Origin: Vibrio splendidus 12E03
GTDB taxonomy: Bacteria; Pseudomonadota; Gammaproteobacteria; Enterobacterales; Vibrionaceae
Length of the DNA stretch: 33,007 nt
Direction: 5' to 3'
Assembly (NCBI RefSeq): GCF_000272105.2
Contig: NZ_AJZD02000240.1
Location: 1-33,007, forward strand
Part shown: positions 8,124 to 16,469 of the stretch, in pieces
Layout of the letters: the number at the start of each line of letters is the position of its first letter
Position numbering within the stretch: position 1 is the stretch's first letter
Program-made: the position numbers and the translations under genes
Notes under the pieces: generated by a model
Databases searched by the model: none
Seen by the model: only the letters and a program-made list of their open reading frames with translations
Told to the model about the DNA's origin: nothing

Positions 8124-8738
8124 TCATCCGTAACTTGCCATCTTCCTTGTTGTGTCTGTGAAGCTGTCCGATACTTCGATGCGCTTCATTTCGATGTTCA
8201 TGGTTGGTTCGACTTTTTTAAGGCGCGCTATGTCACTGGCGATGCGCTTACAGCCTAAAAACAAAATGCCATCGAGTGGTGTTATGACCTCTCCAGCCTT
8301 GAGGCAATCAACGAGAGAAGTGCTTGATAGTGGTGTTTTTATCCCATCAACGTAGCGGGTTGCCACAAACTCATTCGTATAGCGGATTTCTCTTGGCAAC
8401 ATTTGTTCGCTTTTGGCGTAAATCATCCCGCTTTGTTTACCATTAATGACGCGATGTTCTTTATACACTCGGGTTTCCTCAACGATGGTGGCCATGGCTT
8501 GTGGCGCACGGGTGATAAGTAAGCGAAAAGGCAGATCTTCACTTGTGATGTAATCGACAAGGTTAAACGCTAATCTTGCTCTCGCGACCTCTCCGAGTGG
8601 TTTGTCACGACAGATTTGTAGAGCCTGATCCCACTGACTGGTCAGTCGAGCGCTTTCTTTATCGCTTTTAACTTTAACTTGCTGAATATCATAGTGAATT
8701 TTCGTTGCCATAGTTGACTTAGCCTTCCGTTTTTTCAT
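8124..8738 (-). CDS. hypothetical protein
   Basis: I do not recognise this protein, about 204 residues from the start chosen here. It is soluble, with no signal peptide. The middle has a DYITSEDLPFRLLITRAPQ segment and the C-terminus is lysine- and arginine-rich (CKRIASDIARLKKVEP). The open frame runs upstream to 8855, but those extra 39 codons cover what looks like a promoter. ATG 8738 (behind GGAA) and ATG 8711 (behind GGAAGG, at longer spacing) are both possible starts. It faces the rightward gene at 7352 tail to tail and is transcribed away from the gene at 8907. Confidence 0.6.
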   Translation of the reverse strand: MKKRKAKSTMATKIHYDIQQVKVKSDKESARLTSQWDQALQICRDKPLGEVARARLAFNLVDYITSEDLPFRLLITRAPQAMATIVEETRVYKEHRVINGKQSGMIYAKSEQMLPREIRYTNEFVATRYVDGIKTPLSSTSLVDCLKAGEVITPLDGILFLGCKRIASDIARLKKVEPTMNIEMKRIEVSDSFTDTTRKMASYG

Positions 8739-8762
8739 CGAGTTCCAACTTAACATTATGTT

Positions 8763-8792
8763 TTTATAACACATTAAAACAGTTATCCACAA
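8763..8792 (-). promoter_or_regulatory. putative promoter overlapping a perfect DnaA box
   Basis: On the minus strand TTGTGG (8787-8792) and TATAAA (8763-8768) are 18 bases apart, placing a start near 8756, just before the ATG at 8738. The plus strand of the -35 region reads TTATCCACA (8783-8791), a perfect consensus DnaA box. Whether DnaA acts here is unknown; one chance match in a window this size would not be very surprising. Confidence 0.35.
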
Positions 8793-8906
8793 AAACTGGG
8801 CGTAACCTGTGTGAAAATCAGTCAAGCTTAAGATTCGATTTGCAACCGTCTGCATAAAAGCGTAATCTGATGGTAATTTAACCGCATTGAGTCAAAAGAG
8901 GCTGAA

Positions 8907-9155
8907 ATGTTAGCATTTCTAAAAAAATGGCGTCAGGCATACCGAGATGAGAAAGGTGATCGTCTGCATGCTGAGGTAGAAGCTGAGCGTGATGCCCTTC
9001 TTAGTAGTACAACTATGTCATTTGAAGAGGTGAATGAAGCTTTAGTAACTAAACCTACACTAGATAAGTCTATGTCATGGAAGGAAGCTTTCTTCAAAGC
9101 TCACAGTGATTGTACTTTATACGAGGAAGAGCAAGCGTATTATAAAAAATCATAA
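8907..9155 (+). CDS. small hypothetical protein
   Basis: This 82-residue, highly charged, probably helical protein begins MLAFLKKWRQAYRDEKGD, continues through an acidic VEAERDAL stretch and ends with EEEQAYYKKS. I do not recognise it. The ATG follows AGAGG at about 6 bases. A weak TTGCAA-17-TATCT-like promoter (TAATCT at 8863-8868) lies upstream. The end of the coding region also forms the left arm of a strong hairpin terminator, which supports a real transcript ending here. It converges on traG. Confidence 0.6.
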   Translation: MLAFLKKWRQAYRDEKGDRLHAEVEAERDALLSSTTMSFEEVNEALVTKPTLDKSMSWKEAFFKAHSDCTLYEEEQAYYKKS

Positions 9156-9178
9156 TTGCTTGCTCTTCTCTTTTATTT
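9126..9178. terminator. hairpin terminator between convergent units
   Basis: GAAGAGCAAGC (9126-9136) pairs perfectly over 11 bases with GCTTGCTCTTC (9158-9168), and an inner ATTAT/ATAAT pairing partly closes the loop. The T-rich run TCTTTTATTT follows on the plus strand. It ends the gene at 8907 and may also stop leftward traffic from traG. Confidence 0.7.
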
Positions 9179-10765
9179 CATCTTATTTCCTAGTGTGCCT
9201 ATTAGTCTATCTGATCCTTTTTGAGCTGCATCTCCAACTTTGGTCATAGCACTATCCATCGACACCCCATTCACGCGATAACTGGCGTAACCTAATACCC
9301 CAAACCATATCGCGGGCACCACCACGTAAAACGTGATCATCACAAACGCTAATATCGAATCATCCATGCTGTTGATCGTGCCGGTTATCGGATTAAAGTT
9401 GTCATGCATGGAATACACCGCCTCCAAAAGCTTACTGTCCAGACTTCGACACAACTCCCACCAAAACGTTAAGAACAACAATCCGGTATAAGACAATGAC
9501 AGCGACATGAGCGTCATCATCGAATAGTTACTGACGGTTAAGACTATCGGACTCGCAATCACCACCACAATGAGCAGCAAAGACTGCAGCATCGGCATTG
9601 CCTCTCGCACAATAAAGTAAGCCGGGCCTGTGAAGATATGCCCAATTTGCAACCCCGCCCAGCCAGCGCCGCTATTCCACACTTCTCTGACTTGATGGTC
9701 TAGTGACTTATCAAGCACCTGGCCATAGCCACGAACAATGCGTCCACTGGTCGATTGATTTTCAACACTCAACACGCGCTGAACCAGCATGTTCGCCTTA
9801 TCGGCAGGGGTGACTTCAGAGCCCATTATTTTTGAGAAAAAGCCATCATAGTCAAATATGTCATGAATCAATTCAGGGTTGGTGTCTTCAATGTGATTGA
9901 ACAAGCGCCACAACAAGCCTGCGCGCTGGCCATCACTGCGACCGCCTTGAGTACTGTCCCACCATTCATCGCACATTGGATACGCGGCACTGGTATCAAC
10001 CGCTGTGCGGCGATACTTTTGTTGCACCGGGTCGTCTCGCTCTGAGTTATACGGGAAGTTGAACACGATGTGTTCAGCTTGTAAGCCATTATAAGTGGTC
10101 TCTGGCGCGGCCAGATTATAGCCAAGGAAATAAGAGCCCCCAATCCAATTGGCATTATCAAAGTCGTTTTGAGTGACTCGCTCTTTACGCGCGGCCGCCT
10201 TCATCATCAGACGCGCTCGCGTATAACACTGCTCGTAGAAGTCTTGAGTTTCCTGTCGAAGTTGCTCGCTCTTAATGTCGATTTGAGAGAGTTTTAGCAT
10301 GCTGCGCTCGACATCGTAGTGACACGGCACCGAGGAGACCGCCGCGTTGGTCAGGCCTTGCGAAATACTGTGCCAGAGCACCCACCATATCGGGGCATGA
10401 ACCAATTCCCCATTTAACGAGCTTTGGTCACTGTGGGTTGCGCCGCTGCTGATACCCACGCCGCACGATTCGCTGGCGTTTTGGTCCATGACGAGCGTGT
10501 TGACGTTGACTGGGTACAAGGGTATCACTGCAAAAAAGCACACTAATCCGGCCAACATCAGTTTGACCTCGGTGCGGTTCATGCTCAGTAGGCCTTTGTT
10601 GCCCTCGTCTTCGCCCTCTTGAGCGACATCAAACCACACTTGGAACACAATGACGGCCAACATAAAGACAATCAGTCCGGTTTGATTCAATATCATGAAG
10701 ATTTTGCCGGAGATTTGCCAGCTGGTCAGCGTCAGTAAGACGGAAAGCGGATCGTTGACTACCAT
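9173..10765 (-). CDS. traG: conjugal transfer protein TraG (N-terminal domain type)
   Basis: This 530-residue inner-membrane protein has helices near residues 28-45 and 68-85, a long periplasmic middle and a cluster of helices at about 395-510. The start (WQISGKIFMILNQTGL) and the hydrophobic C-terminal part match the TraG N-terminal domain family. In conjugation systems this domain works in mating-pair stabilisation and assembly of the channel. It lacks the long periplasmic C-terminal half of F-plasmid TraG, as is usual for MPF_G elements. It is the last gene of the leftward transfer operon and overlaps the previous gene by 7 bases. AGGAG lies 7 bases before the ATG. A hairpin terminator follows. 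Confidence 0.8.
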   Translation of the reverse strand: MVVNDPLSVLLTLTSWQISGKIFMILNQTGLIVFMLAVIVFQVWFDVAQEGEDEGNKGLLSMNRTEVKLMLAGLVCFFAVIPLYPVNVNTLVMDQNASESCGVGISSGATHSDQSSLNGELVHAPIWWVLWHSISQGLTNAAVSSVPCHYDVERSMLKLSQIDIKSEQLRQETQDFYEQCYTRARLMMKAAARKERVTQNDFDNANWIGGSYFLGYNLAAPETTYNGLQAEHIVFNFPYNSERDDPVQQKYRRTAVDTSAAYPMCDEWWDSTQGGRSDGQRAGLLWRLFNHIEDTNPELIHDIFDYDGFFSKIMGSEVTPADKANMLVQRVLSVENQSTSGRIVRGYGQVLDKSLDHQVREVWNSGAGWAGLQIGHIFTGPAYFIVREAMPMLQSLLLIVVVIASPIVLTVSNYSMMTLMSLSLSYTGLLFLTFWWELCRSLDSKLLEAVYSMHDNFNPITGTINSMDDSILAFVMITFYVVVPAIWFGVLGYASYRVNGVSMDSAMTKVGDAAQKGSDRLIGTLGNKMK

Positions 10766-11043
10766 GAGAAGGCTCCTAAATCGACGTATTGGGTGAGTAA
10801 GATGAGTTCGTTGAGCATGAGGGCAAGCGCGATACCAAAGGCGTAGCGCTTAGCGCGCCACAGCGCGAGGCCGTAGATGACTATGCGCAGTGCGACCATA
10901 TACCAGGCGTATGCGCTGCTTGATAGCGTGTCCCCGTCCAGTGAAAAAGCCAGTGCGCTGGCGACGAGCAAGCACAAAAGCAGTGTGATGACGTGGCGAC
11001 TTCGGCGCAACCGGTTTTGAGGTCGGGCTGTTGAGGTGTTCAT
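10759..11043 (-). CDS. small integral membrane protein of transfer operon
   Basis: This 94-residue protein has about three hydrophobic segments (HVITLLLCLLVASALAF, a central YMVALRIVIYGLALW and a C-terminal FGIALALMLNELILL). The ATG at 11043 follows GGAG at 8 bases. It sits between the TIGR03755-type gene and traG with only 3 bases to the former and an overlap with traG, so it belongs to the operon. A small membrane protein at this position is common in such elements, but I cannot assign a family or role. Confidence 0.7.
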   Translation of the reverse strand: MNTSTARPQNRLRRSRHVITLLLCLLVASALAFSLDGDTLSSSAYAWYMVALRIVIYGLALWRAKRYAFGIALALMLNELILLTQYVDLGAFSW

Positions 11044-11046
11044 ATA

Positions 11047-12351
11047 TTATTCTCCATCCTTGTCATAAGAGTTGTCATATCGGTCTTTGTCTAAAAAGAC
11101 CGAGTCGGATTTGGGTGTTTGCGGGATAACTTGTGGTCTTTGGTAGCGGTAGTCATCCACCACCGCTTGGGCGGTGCGGGTGCCTATTTGTTGTCTGACC
11201 TCGGCTTCGTAGCGCAGCATGTCAATCTCGCGCTCAAGGCGAGCAATTGAGTTGTCGATGTCTTTTTGCGCCGTGGCGTGCTGAGCAATATTGACTTCGT
11301 ACTTGCCCGTCAGCAGCGCGCGGCGGGCGTACAGGGCTTTTTCAATCGCTTGAGAGAGTGCGAGCTCACTGGCAATGCGCGATACGGTGTTGTTGTCCAC
11401 TTCTCGCTCGGTAAGTGCTTCTATCAGCGTTTTGGGAAAGTGCTCGGTCTCTTTGCTCTCTGCGATGGCGCCTCGAAGCTCACTTTCTAACGTGGTGCTC
11501 ACTTCCGTTACCTCTTGAGACAGGCCAATCCCTGGCGTGGCCTCGGTTCGGCTTTTGTCCATGCCGGTTTGCACCGACTGGCTACCAATCACTTGAGACA
11601 CCCACTCACTCATTGTCTCTTCACTGTCCCAATAGCGATAAAGGCCTTGGTGGCTTTCTTTTTGCGCTTCATCCGACAGTAAGGTGAAGCCTGCTTGGGT
11701 TGCATCCGTGGTGGCGTTGATGGCCGGTTGGTTGCGACCGCCGTATTTGGCGCCGCCCACCCAGGTCACCCCAGAGTCGCCCATGTCGTCTTGCACTTCT
11801 TGTTTGGCTCTGACGGCGTCGCCACTTTTTACGGCATTGGTCCATGCCTGGGCGCGGGCAAGTGTGGCGTAAGCCTTATCGGTGTTCATCTCACCCATGG
11901 TGTCGACCATGGCCTCACACGAGCTGCTGGCGTCGTCAAAATCGAACTTGCCTTGCAGTACGCCGTTGGTCATCAAATCGTAAAGCCCAGGGTCTTTTTT
12001 CTGCAGGTAGTAGCCTGGCAGGCTCAGCACTGCTGAGGTGGCATTGGTGAGCATATCGCCCATCATGTCCTGAAACCCTTCGGTCACGCCGTTGAGCTGA
12101 TTTTCAACAGTGACCGATGGGTCTAACATCCCGCACTGCAGGTTCATGTCCCAACCGACGCCAAGGGCGGTGGGGCTGATGCGCTCTTGTCTGGCGGGCA
12201 GTGCGATGACCGGCCCGCCGCCTAGGGTGTAGTGAAGAACGCTGTCGTTGTCGGCTTTAAGGTTCACGTTGGTTCCTATCGAACTGTGTGCGCTGGCGCT
12301 CATCAATAGGGGGAGCAGTAATGCCGCTTTGAGCGGCCAAGTCTTGGTCAT
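11047..12351 (-). CDS. TIGR03755 family conjugative element protein
   Basis: This 434-residue exported protein has a cleavable signal peptide (hydrophobic segment to about residue 22, ending SASAHS). The conserved beginning LQCGMLDPSVTVENQLNGVTEGFQDMM (about residues 53-80) is characteristic of the TIGR03755 family. Two periplasmic cysteines (CGM and SSSCEAM) could form a disulfide. The C-terminal part is a helical, likely coiled-coil region rich in glutamate and alanine. Its role is inferred as a periplasmic partner of TraG/TraU-like proteins in the MPF_G apparatus. ATG 12351 is preferred over 12354 because of spacing to GGAG. The stop of the upstream gene overlaps this start region. Confidence 0.8.
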   Translation of the reverse strand: MTKTWPLKAALLLPLLMSASAHSSIGTNVNLKADNDSVLHYTLGGGPVIALPARQERISPTALGVGWDMNLQCGMLDPSVTVENQLNGVTEGFQDMMGDMLTNATSAVLSLPGYYLQKKDPGLYDLMTNGVLQGKFDFDDASSSCEAMVDTMGEMNTDKAYATLARAQAWTNAVKSGDAVRAKQEVQDDMGDSGVTWVGGAKYGGRNQPAINATTDATQAGFTLLSDEAQKESHQGLYRYWDSEETMSEWVSQVIGSQSVQTGMDKSRTEATPGIGLSQEVTEVSTTLESELRGAIAESKETEHFPKTLIEALTEREVDNNTVSRIASELALSQAIEKALYARRALLTGKYEVNIAQHATAQKDIDNSIARLEREIDMLRYEAEVRQQIGTRTAQAVVDDYRYQRPQVIPQTPKSDSVFLDKDRYDNSYDKDGE

Positions 12352-12353
12352 CA

Positions 12354-13325
12354 TTATTCTCCAAAGTGGGCAATCAGCGTGCTACCACGACGCTGGCAGC
12401 CTTTGTATAGGCGCCATGCAGCCCAGACGTACTGGTCGTCTGAGGCGATGTGCGGCGCGTAAGGGTCGTAAGGCGTTAAGCTGTCATCAAACTGTGGCCA
12501 GACAGTCGCATCGGTTTGCGCTATCGGCGACAGCATTTGCCAAGCGGTCTCTTCGTTATTGGGATTAACGGGACCCGGTGGCCAAAAGCCTGGGTGCGCC
12601 GTTGGGGTAAAGGGTTGATACACTCGGCCTTCGCCCATTCGGGTCACCACATGCAGCGCGCGAAAGGCGGTCAGCGCAGCGGCTTTAAACGAATGACGCT
12701 GCAAGACAAAGCCGCCACGCGGATAGACATCCCCAAAGTTACCAAGCGCATCGGTTAGAGGGTTCCATGTTTGAGTGGACAGGATGTCCGGCAGGTTGTA
12801 GCGCCAACCCAGTGGGTCAAGGCTCGATAAATAATGCGGCATGAGCGGCGTCGCTTGACTTGATAACGAGTAACCAAAGCTTGCGAGCAGTGAGAAAATC
12901 GTCTGCCCGCCTGGGTGGCCGATGACGTCGCTGTTGTAAAAACGCATCGAGGTGTTATCTAGGCCTTGCACACTGCGACGCGCGCTGTGGCCGCCGTTCT
13001 CTGAATAGGCATTGTCTGGTGACATCCAAGCGGTGTCTTGCCAAGGCGCCTCCCCGGTTTCGGGGTAGCTCATCACCACAAAATCGGGCAAACGGTGTTT
13101 GACCTTAATCGAGGTGTCGGTGGAGCATCCCGCCGGGGTGCAGGTCATCCACAGGCACGCCCCAATCACTTCGTAATCCAAGCAATCAGGGCAGGCTGCG
13201 CTCTTGATGACCTCGGCCGTGGTCACTTCTTGACTGATGGCAGAGGACGCGCACAGACATGAGCCTAGAATGCACAAACCTAGCCCTCGCTTGAGTGATT
13301 TGTGTATGAGTAAGGTGAGGCTCAT
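12354..13325 (-). CDS. TIGR03756 family conjugative element protein (TraU-like)
   Basis: This 323-residue exported protein has a signal peptide (LGLCILGSCLCASSAISQ) followed by TTAEVIKSAACPDCLDYEVIGACLWMTCTP. That cysteine-rich beginning, with its CxxC pair, is typical of TIGR03756 and of the related TraU proteins, which act in the periplasm in channel assembly and DNA transfer. Several more cysteines lie further on, one in the last ten residues. The start at 13325 avoids overlap with traC, whose stop is one base away; a longer frame begins at 13349. Genes directly before and after are the TraC ATPase and TIGR03755, the standard neighbourhood, except that no thiol-disulfide protein or TIGR03757-type gene lies between TraC and this gene. 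Confidence 0.8.
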   Translation of the reverse strand: MSLTLLIHKSLKRGLGLCILGSCLCASSAISQEVTTAEVIKSAACPDCLDYEVIGACLWMTCTPAGCSTDTSIKVKHRLPDFVVMSYPETGEAPWQDTAWMSPDNAYSENGGHSARRSVQGLDNTSMRFYNSDVIGHPGGQTIFSLLASFGYSLSSQATPLMPHYLSSLDPLGWRYNLPDILSTQTWNPLTDALGNFGDVYPRGGFVLQRHSFKAAALTAFRALHVVTRMGEGRVYQPFTPTAHPGFWPPGPVNPNNEETAWQMLSPIAQTDATVWPQFDDSLTPYDPYAPHIASDDQYVWAAWRLYKGCQRRGSTLIAHFGE

Positions 13326-13326
13326 C

Positions 13327-16053
13327 TTATTCCTCTCCCAGATAGTCAAGACGCGCTTGCTCGATGTCTTGGGCCTTGATCAGCGCCGCATCGAGCTCAC
13401 TGATGTCGTGTAAGTCCATGAGGGTTTGGCGTTTTCTTTTCGCTGGACCATCGGTTTCACCCAGTGCCAGGTAGAGCGCAGGCGGCACAATGCAAAAGCG
13501 CTGCATTAGGGTGTTGTCCATGCCGGTGATGACGCCTTCTTTGTATTTGTGCTTTTCCGATTGCATCGAACGGATGAGATTTTTCTCCGCCTCGGAGAGT
13601 TTTTTAAACGATTCAAGGTGACTGAGTTCATCCTCTGGCATGTTGAGCATCACCCACCACTCGGCGTTGTTGAGCATCTTGCGGGCAATGGCCGGAAAAT
13701 CGGCCAAATCTTGCGTCGCCAGCCAAAACCACGCACTGAGTTTTCGCCACATCTTGACGATTTTGACCGCGTAAGGGGCGAGTAGCTCATTGGTGACAAT
13801 CAGGTGCGCTTCATCGGTTAGGGTGACAATGTCACGCCCTGAGTATTGGTCGCGCTCCGCAATCCCGTTAATGCGGTTAATCAAAGAGATGTACGCGGCG
13901 GCCATTTGCGCTTCATACCCGGTTTTGGCGTAGAGGCCCAAGTCAATGATGGTCACATCCGCCTCTGGCCAGTGCTCGGCTTCTTGATTGAAGATTTGCC
14001 CTTCTAGGCCATCACAGAAAAAGGCCATCGCTTCGCTCATCAGGCGGGCGCGTGCTTGGCGGGGCTCAGGTCTATTCAGATCTTGACTAAAACGCTCTAG
14101 CGCGCCTTTGATGTGCTCTGGGCGCACTTGTTCGCCTGTAGGGTGGCAATGCTCTGCAGCTTCTTTAATCGCATCACGCACCATCGACGAGTCGGCGCGG
14201 CGATAATCGTCCATCTCGCGCTGCTCACCGCCGGTAATCATCAGCCTTGCCATGATTTCCAGCTCGCCTAAAATGTCCCGCGCTTCATCGTCTGGCGAAT
14301 CGCTGTCATTAAGATGTTCAATGTCCAACGCTTTCTCATCACTGACGTGAGGCACGGCTTGGCCGACCAAGTGTTTGGCATCGGCAAACGGCGCCATCAA
14401 GCCTTTAGAGTGAGCGCTCACCTGAACGCGGTTGACCGATAACCCCAAACGTTCACAGTACTGCCCCAGCAATCCAAAACTGTTGCCCGCTTCGATGATG
14501 AACAGCCTTGGGCGATGAATCGCCAGCAGGCGTAAACACATGCCCACTAAGGTCGCGGATTTGCCGGAGCCAGAGGGCCCAAATAGATTGAGGTGCGCAT
14601 TAGAGAGTTGGTCTCTCAGCGGATCGACGCCGAAGAGCTCCCCGCCTCGGTTGAAAAATTGGAAAGCTTCACTGCCGGTGCCGGTTGCGCGGCCAAACAG
14701 AGGTGAGAGCGAGAGCATGTCTTCCAGCCACACCCAGCCGCAGTACCACAGTTTGTCGTCGTGCTCGGGATGGTAGTTCATCGGTAGCCAGCGAAGGTAA
14801 CTGTCCAGCGGGGACTCTTGGTCGCTGTTTTTGACAAAGCGCAGCGACAGATCGCGATTGTTGAATATTGCGCGCAGCGACTCTGTGCGGCCCTCTATTT
14901 CACTGACGCTCTCCCCTTGCACGTAGAACGCCAGTTGACCGCGCCACAGTGGATGCTTTTCAACTAGGGTGGTAAAGCTGTCGCAGGTATCTCGAATGAC
15001 TTCTAATTCCGTTTCTTCCCCCACCGCCGCTTCTCGAACGGTGCGAAGGCGCGCTCTGGCCTGCGCCTTACTTTGCGCGACTAAGGTCATGGCCATCATG
15101 GTGCCGGTGGGCAACTCATCGAACAGGACGTGTTGTGGGCGCTTTTCGCCTTTGTCGATGGCTTCATCCCCGATGACCTCCCCAAATACGGCGCCCGCTA
15201 AAAAGGTCTCATTGTCCCAATTGTCGAGCTCCATCACGCGCGTGGCGATGGGGTTCTCCCCCTCAAACCACCATAAGCCGTTTTCAACGTCTGAACGCAC
15301 CCCGCTTCTTAGCAGTCGCTCGGAGAAATCTTGGTCAATAAAGCTGCGTGGCGGGCGATAACGCAGGGTTTCGCCCGCAATGCCAGAGGGATTAAAAAAG
15401 GGGCTGAGCCAAGCGTGGATACTCTCGCCTGAGCTGGCCTTGATGCCAATGCCTAAATCTTTGAATGTACTCGGAGATAACAGGCGGCGCCTAAGACTCT
15501 TTAAGGTGCGAAGGTTGGTTTTTTGCAGCGCTTCACTGGCGTCTTCGGGGAGCCAGCGATAAATGGCGAGACGAACCTGGCGCTCGCGGGCGCGCCATGG
15601 GCGACCGTCCACCGCAAAGATACCTTGCTCTCGTCCTATTAGGTCGAAATGGCGGCGGTCTTCATCGAGCACGGCGCGGGTGAATGCATCATCGACGCGC
15701 GCACTGTTGAGTAACGTCTCGTGCGCATCGTCAAATCGGTCGACATCACGGGCAAACAACTGCACCACCCATGGATTGTCTTCGTCAATCAAGGCGGTGA
15801 GGGTGTGGGCGACACTTGAGACCACCCGCTCAAGCTGCGCTTGTGTTTTGTCTTCCGTAACCAGCGGCGTAATGTCAAAAAACAGACCCATCGAACGACC
15901 GTCTTCCAGTTGCACCAGACCTTTATCGCTGATTTCAATCCAAGGCAGTTTGGCCGCAAACGACGGTGGCACGCTGTAATCGATGGCTGGGGCTTCCAAC
16001 TCTTTGCCTTCGGTAAAAAAGTGGGTGATGGCATGACGCATTTTTTTCAACAT
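13327..16053 (-). CDS. traC: conjugative transfer ATPase TraC (VirB4-type, TIGR03744-like)
   Basis: This 908-residue cytoplasmic or membrane-associated ATPase powers T4SS assembly. Walker A GPSGSGKS is at about residues 492-499 and Walker B VTLTDEAHLI around 745. A conserved WFWLATQDLADFP segment and a C-terminal helical domain follow, as in VirB4/TraC proteins of MPF_G systems. The N-terminal half has the CagE/TraC-type fold region. The ATG at 16053 lies 8 bases after AGGAG and overlaps the stop of the upstream lipoprotein gene (TAATG); a TTG two codons earlier is less likely. It is by far the longest gene in the window and anchors the operon. Confidence 0.92.
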   Translation of the reverse strand: MLKKMRHAITHFFTEGKELEAPAIDYSVPPSFAAKLPWIEISDKGLVQLEDGRSMGLFFDITPLVTEDKTQAQLERVVSSVAHTLTALIDEDNPWVVQLFARDVDRFDDAHETLLNSARVDDAFTRAVLDEDRRHFDLIGREQGIFAVDGRPWRARERQVRLAIYRWLPEDASEALQKTNLRTLKSLRRRLLSPSTFKDLGIGIKASSGESIHAWLSPFFNPSGIAGETLRYRPPRSFIDQDFSERLLRSGVRSDVENGLWWFEGENPIATRVMELDNWDNETFLAGAVFGEVIGDEAIDKGEKRPQHVLFDELPTGTMMAMTLVAQSKAQARARLRTVREAAVGEETELEVIRDTCDSFTTLVEKHPLWRGQLAFYVQGESVSEIEGRTESLRAIFNNRDLSLRFVKNSDQESPLDSYLRWLPMNYHPEHDDKLWYCGWVWLEDMLSLSPLFGRATGTGSEAFQFFNRGGELFGVDPLRDQLSNAHLNLFGPSGSGKSATLVGMCLRLLAIHRPRLFIIEAGNSFGLLGQYCERLGLSVNRVQVSAHSKGLMAPFADAKHLVGQAVPHVSDEKALDIEHLNDSDSPDDEARDILGELEIMARLMITGGEQREMDDYRRADSSMVRDAIKEAAEHCHPTGEQVRPEHIKGALERFSQDLNRPEPRQARARLMSEAMAFFCDGLEGQIFNQEAEHWPEADVTIIDLGLYAKTGYEAQMAAAYISLINRINGIAERDQYSGRDIVTLTDEAHLIVTNELLAPYAVKIVKMWRKLSAWFWLATQDLADFPAIARKMLNNAEWWVMLNMPEDELSHLESFKKLSEAEKNLIRSMQSEKHKYKEGVITGMDNTLMQRFCIVPPALYLALGETDGPAKRKRQTLMDLHDISELDAALIKAQDIEQARLDYLGEE

Positions 16054-16469
16054 TACCAACGCTCCTTGGGCAGATTAGCCGGACTGTCCTGGGGCGCGGC
16101 GTAATGCACGCGCTCATACAAGGGAAAGACGGTGCTGTATCCAGGCACCGGCAGTGCGCCCGATTGATGCGGCAGAACATAGAGCACCACATCGGGATTG
16201 GGTAGCCTTGGAAAAACGTTGGTCGCTTCACGCCAGCTGTCTCGGGTGTAGTCGCTTTGGCGCTGCGCCAAAGTGGTCATATCGAGCGGCATACGCAGCT
16301 CGCCTTGCGTTTGGCTAAGCGAATCAGCATTGGCTCCGCCGCCTGACATTTGGTTTTGCCACACTTGCTCGGAGTTGGTTTGAGGATTGGGTAAGGTGTC
16401 GTCTTGCGACGTTGAGCAGCCCAGTAATCCGAGCAGGCTCATCGCGCTGATAAGGTTACGGTAATTCAT
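16053..16469 (-). CDS. TIGR03751 family transfer lipoprotein (TraV-like role)
   Basis: This 138-residue protein has a lipoprotein signal: a hydrophobic stretch then LLGCS, with the lipid-modified cysteine at residue 18. The C-terminal half carries FPRLPNPDVVLYVLPHQSGALPVPGYSTVFPLYERVHYA, a segment typical of TIGR03751. By position between the TraB-like gene and traC it corresponds to the outer-membrane core lipoprotein of the channel. AAGGAG lies 6 bases before the ATG. It overlaps both neighbours slightly. Confidence 0.85.
   Translation of the reverse strand: MNYRNLISAMSLLGLLGCSTSQDDTLPNPQTNSEQVWQNQMSGGGANADSLSQTQGELRMPLDMTTLAQRQSDYTRDSWREATNVFPRLPNPDVVLYVLPHQSGALPVPGYSTVFPLYERVHYAAPQDSPANLPKERW

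Noticed and set aside
15563..15979. 138-codon rightward frame and similar long frames opposite traC
   Set aside because: Antisense shadows with serine/arginine-rich composition typical of the reverse of GC-rich coding DNA.
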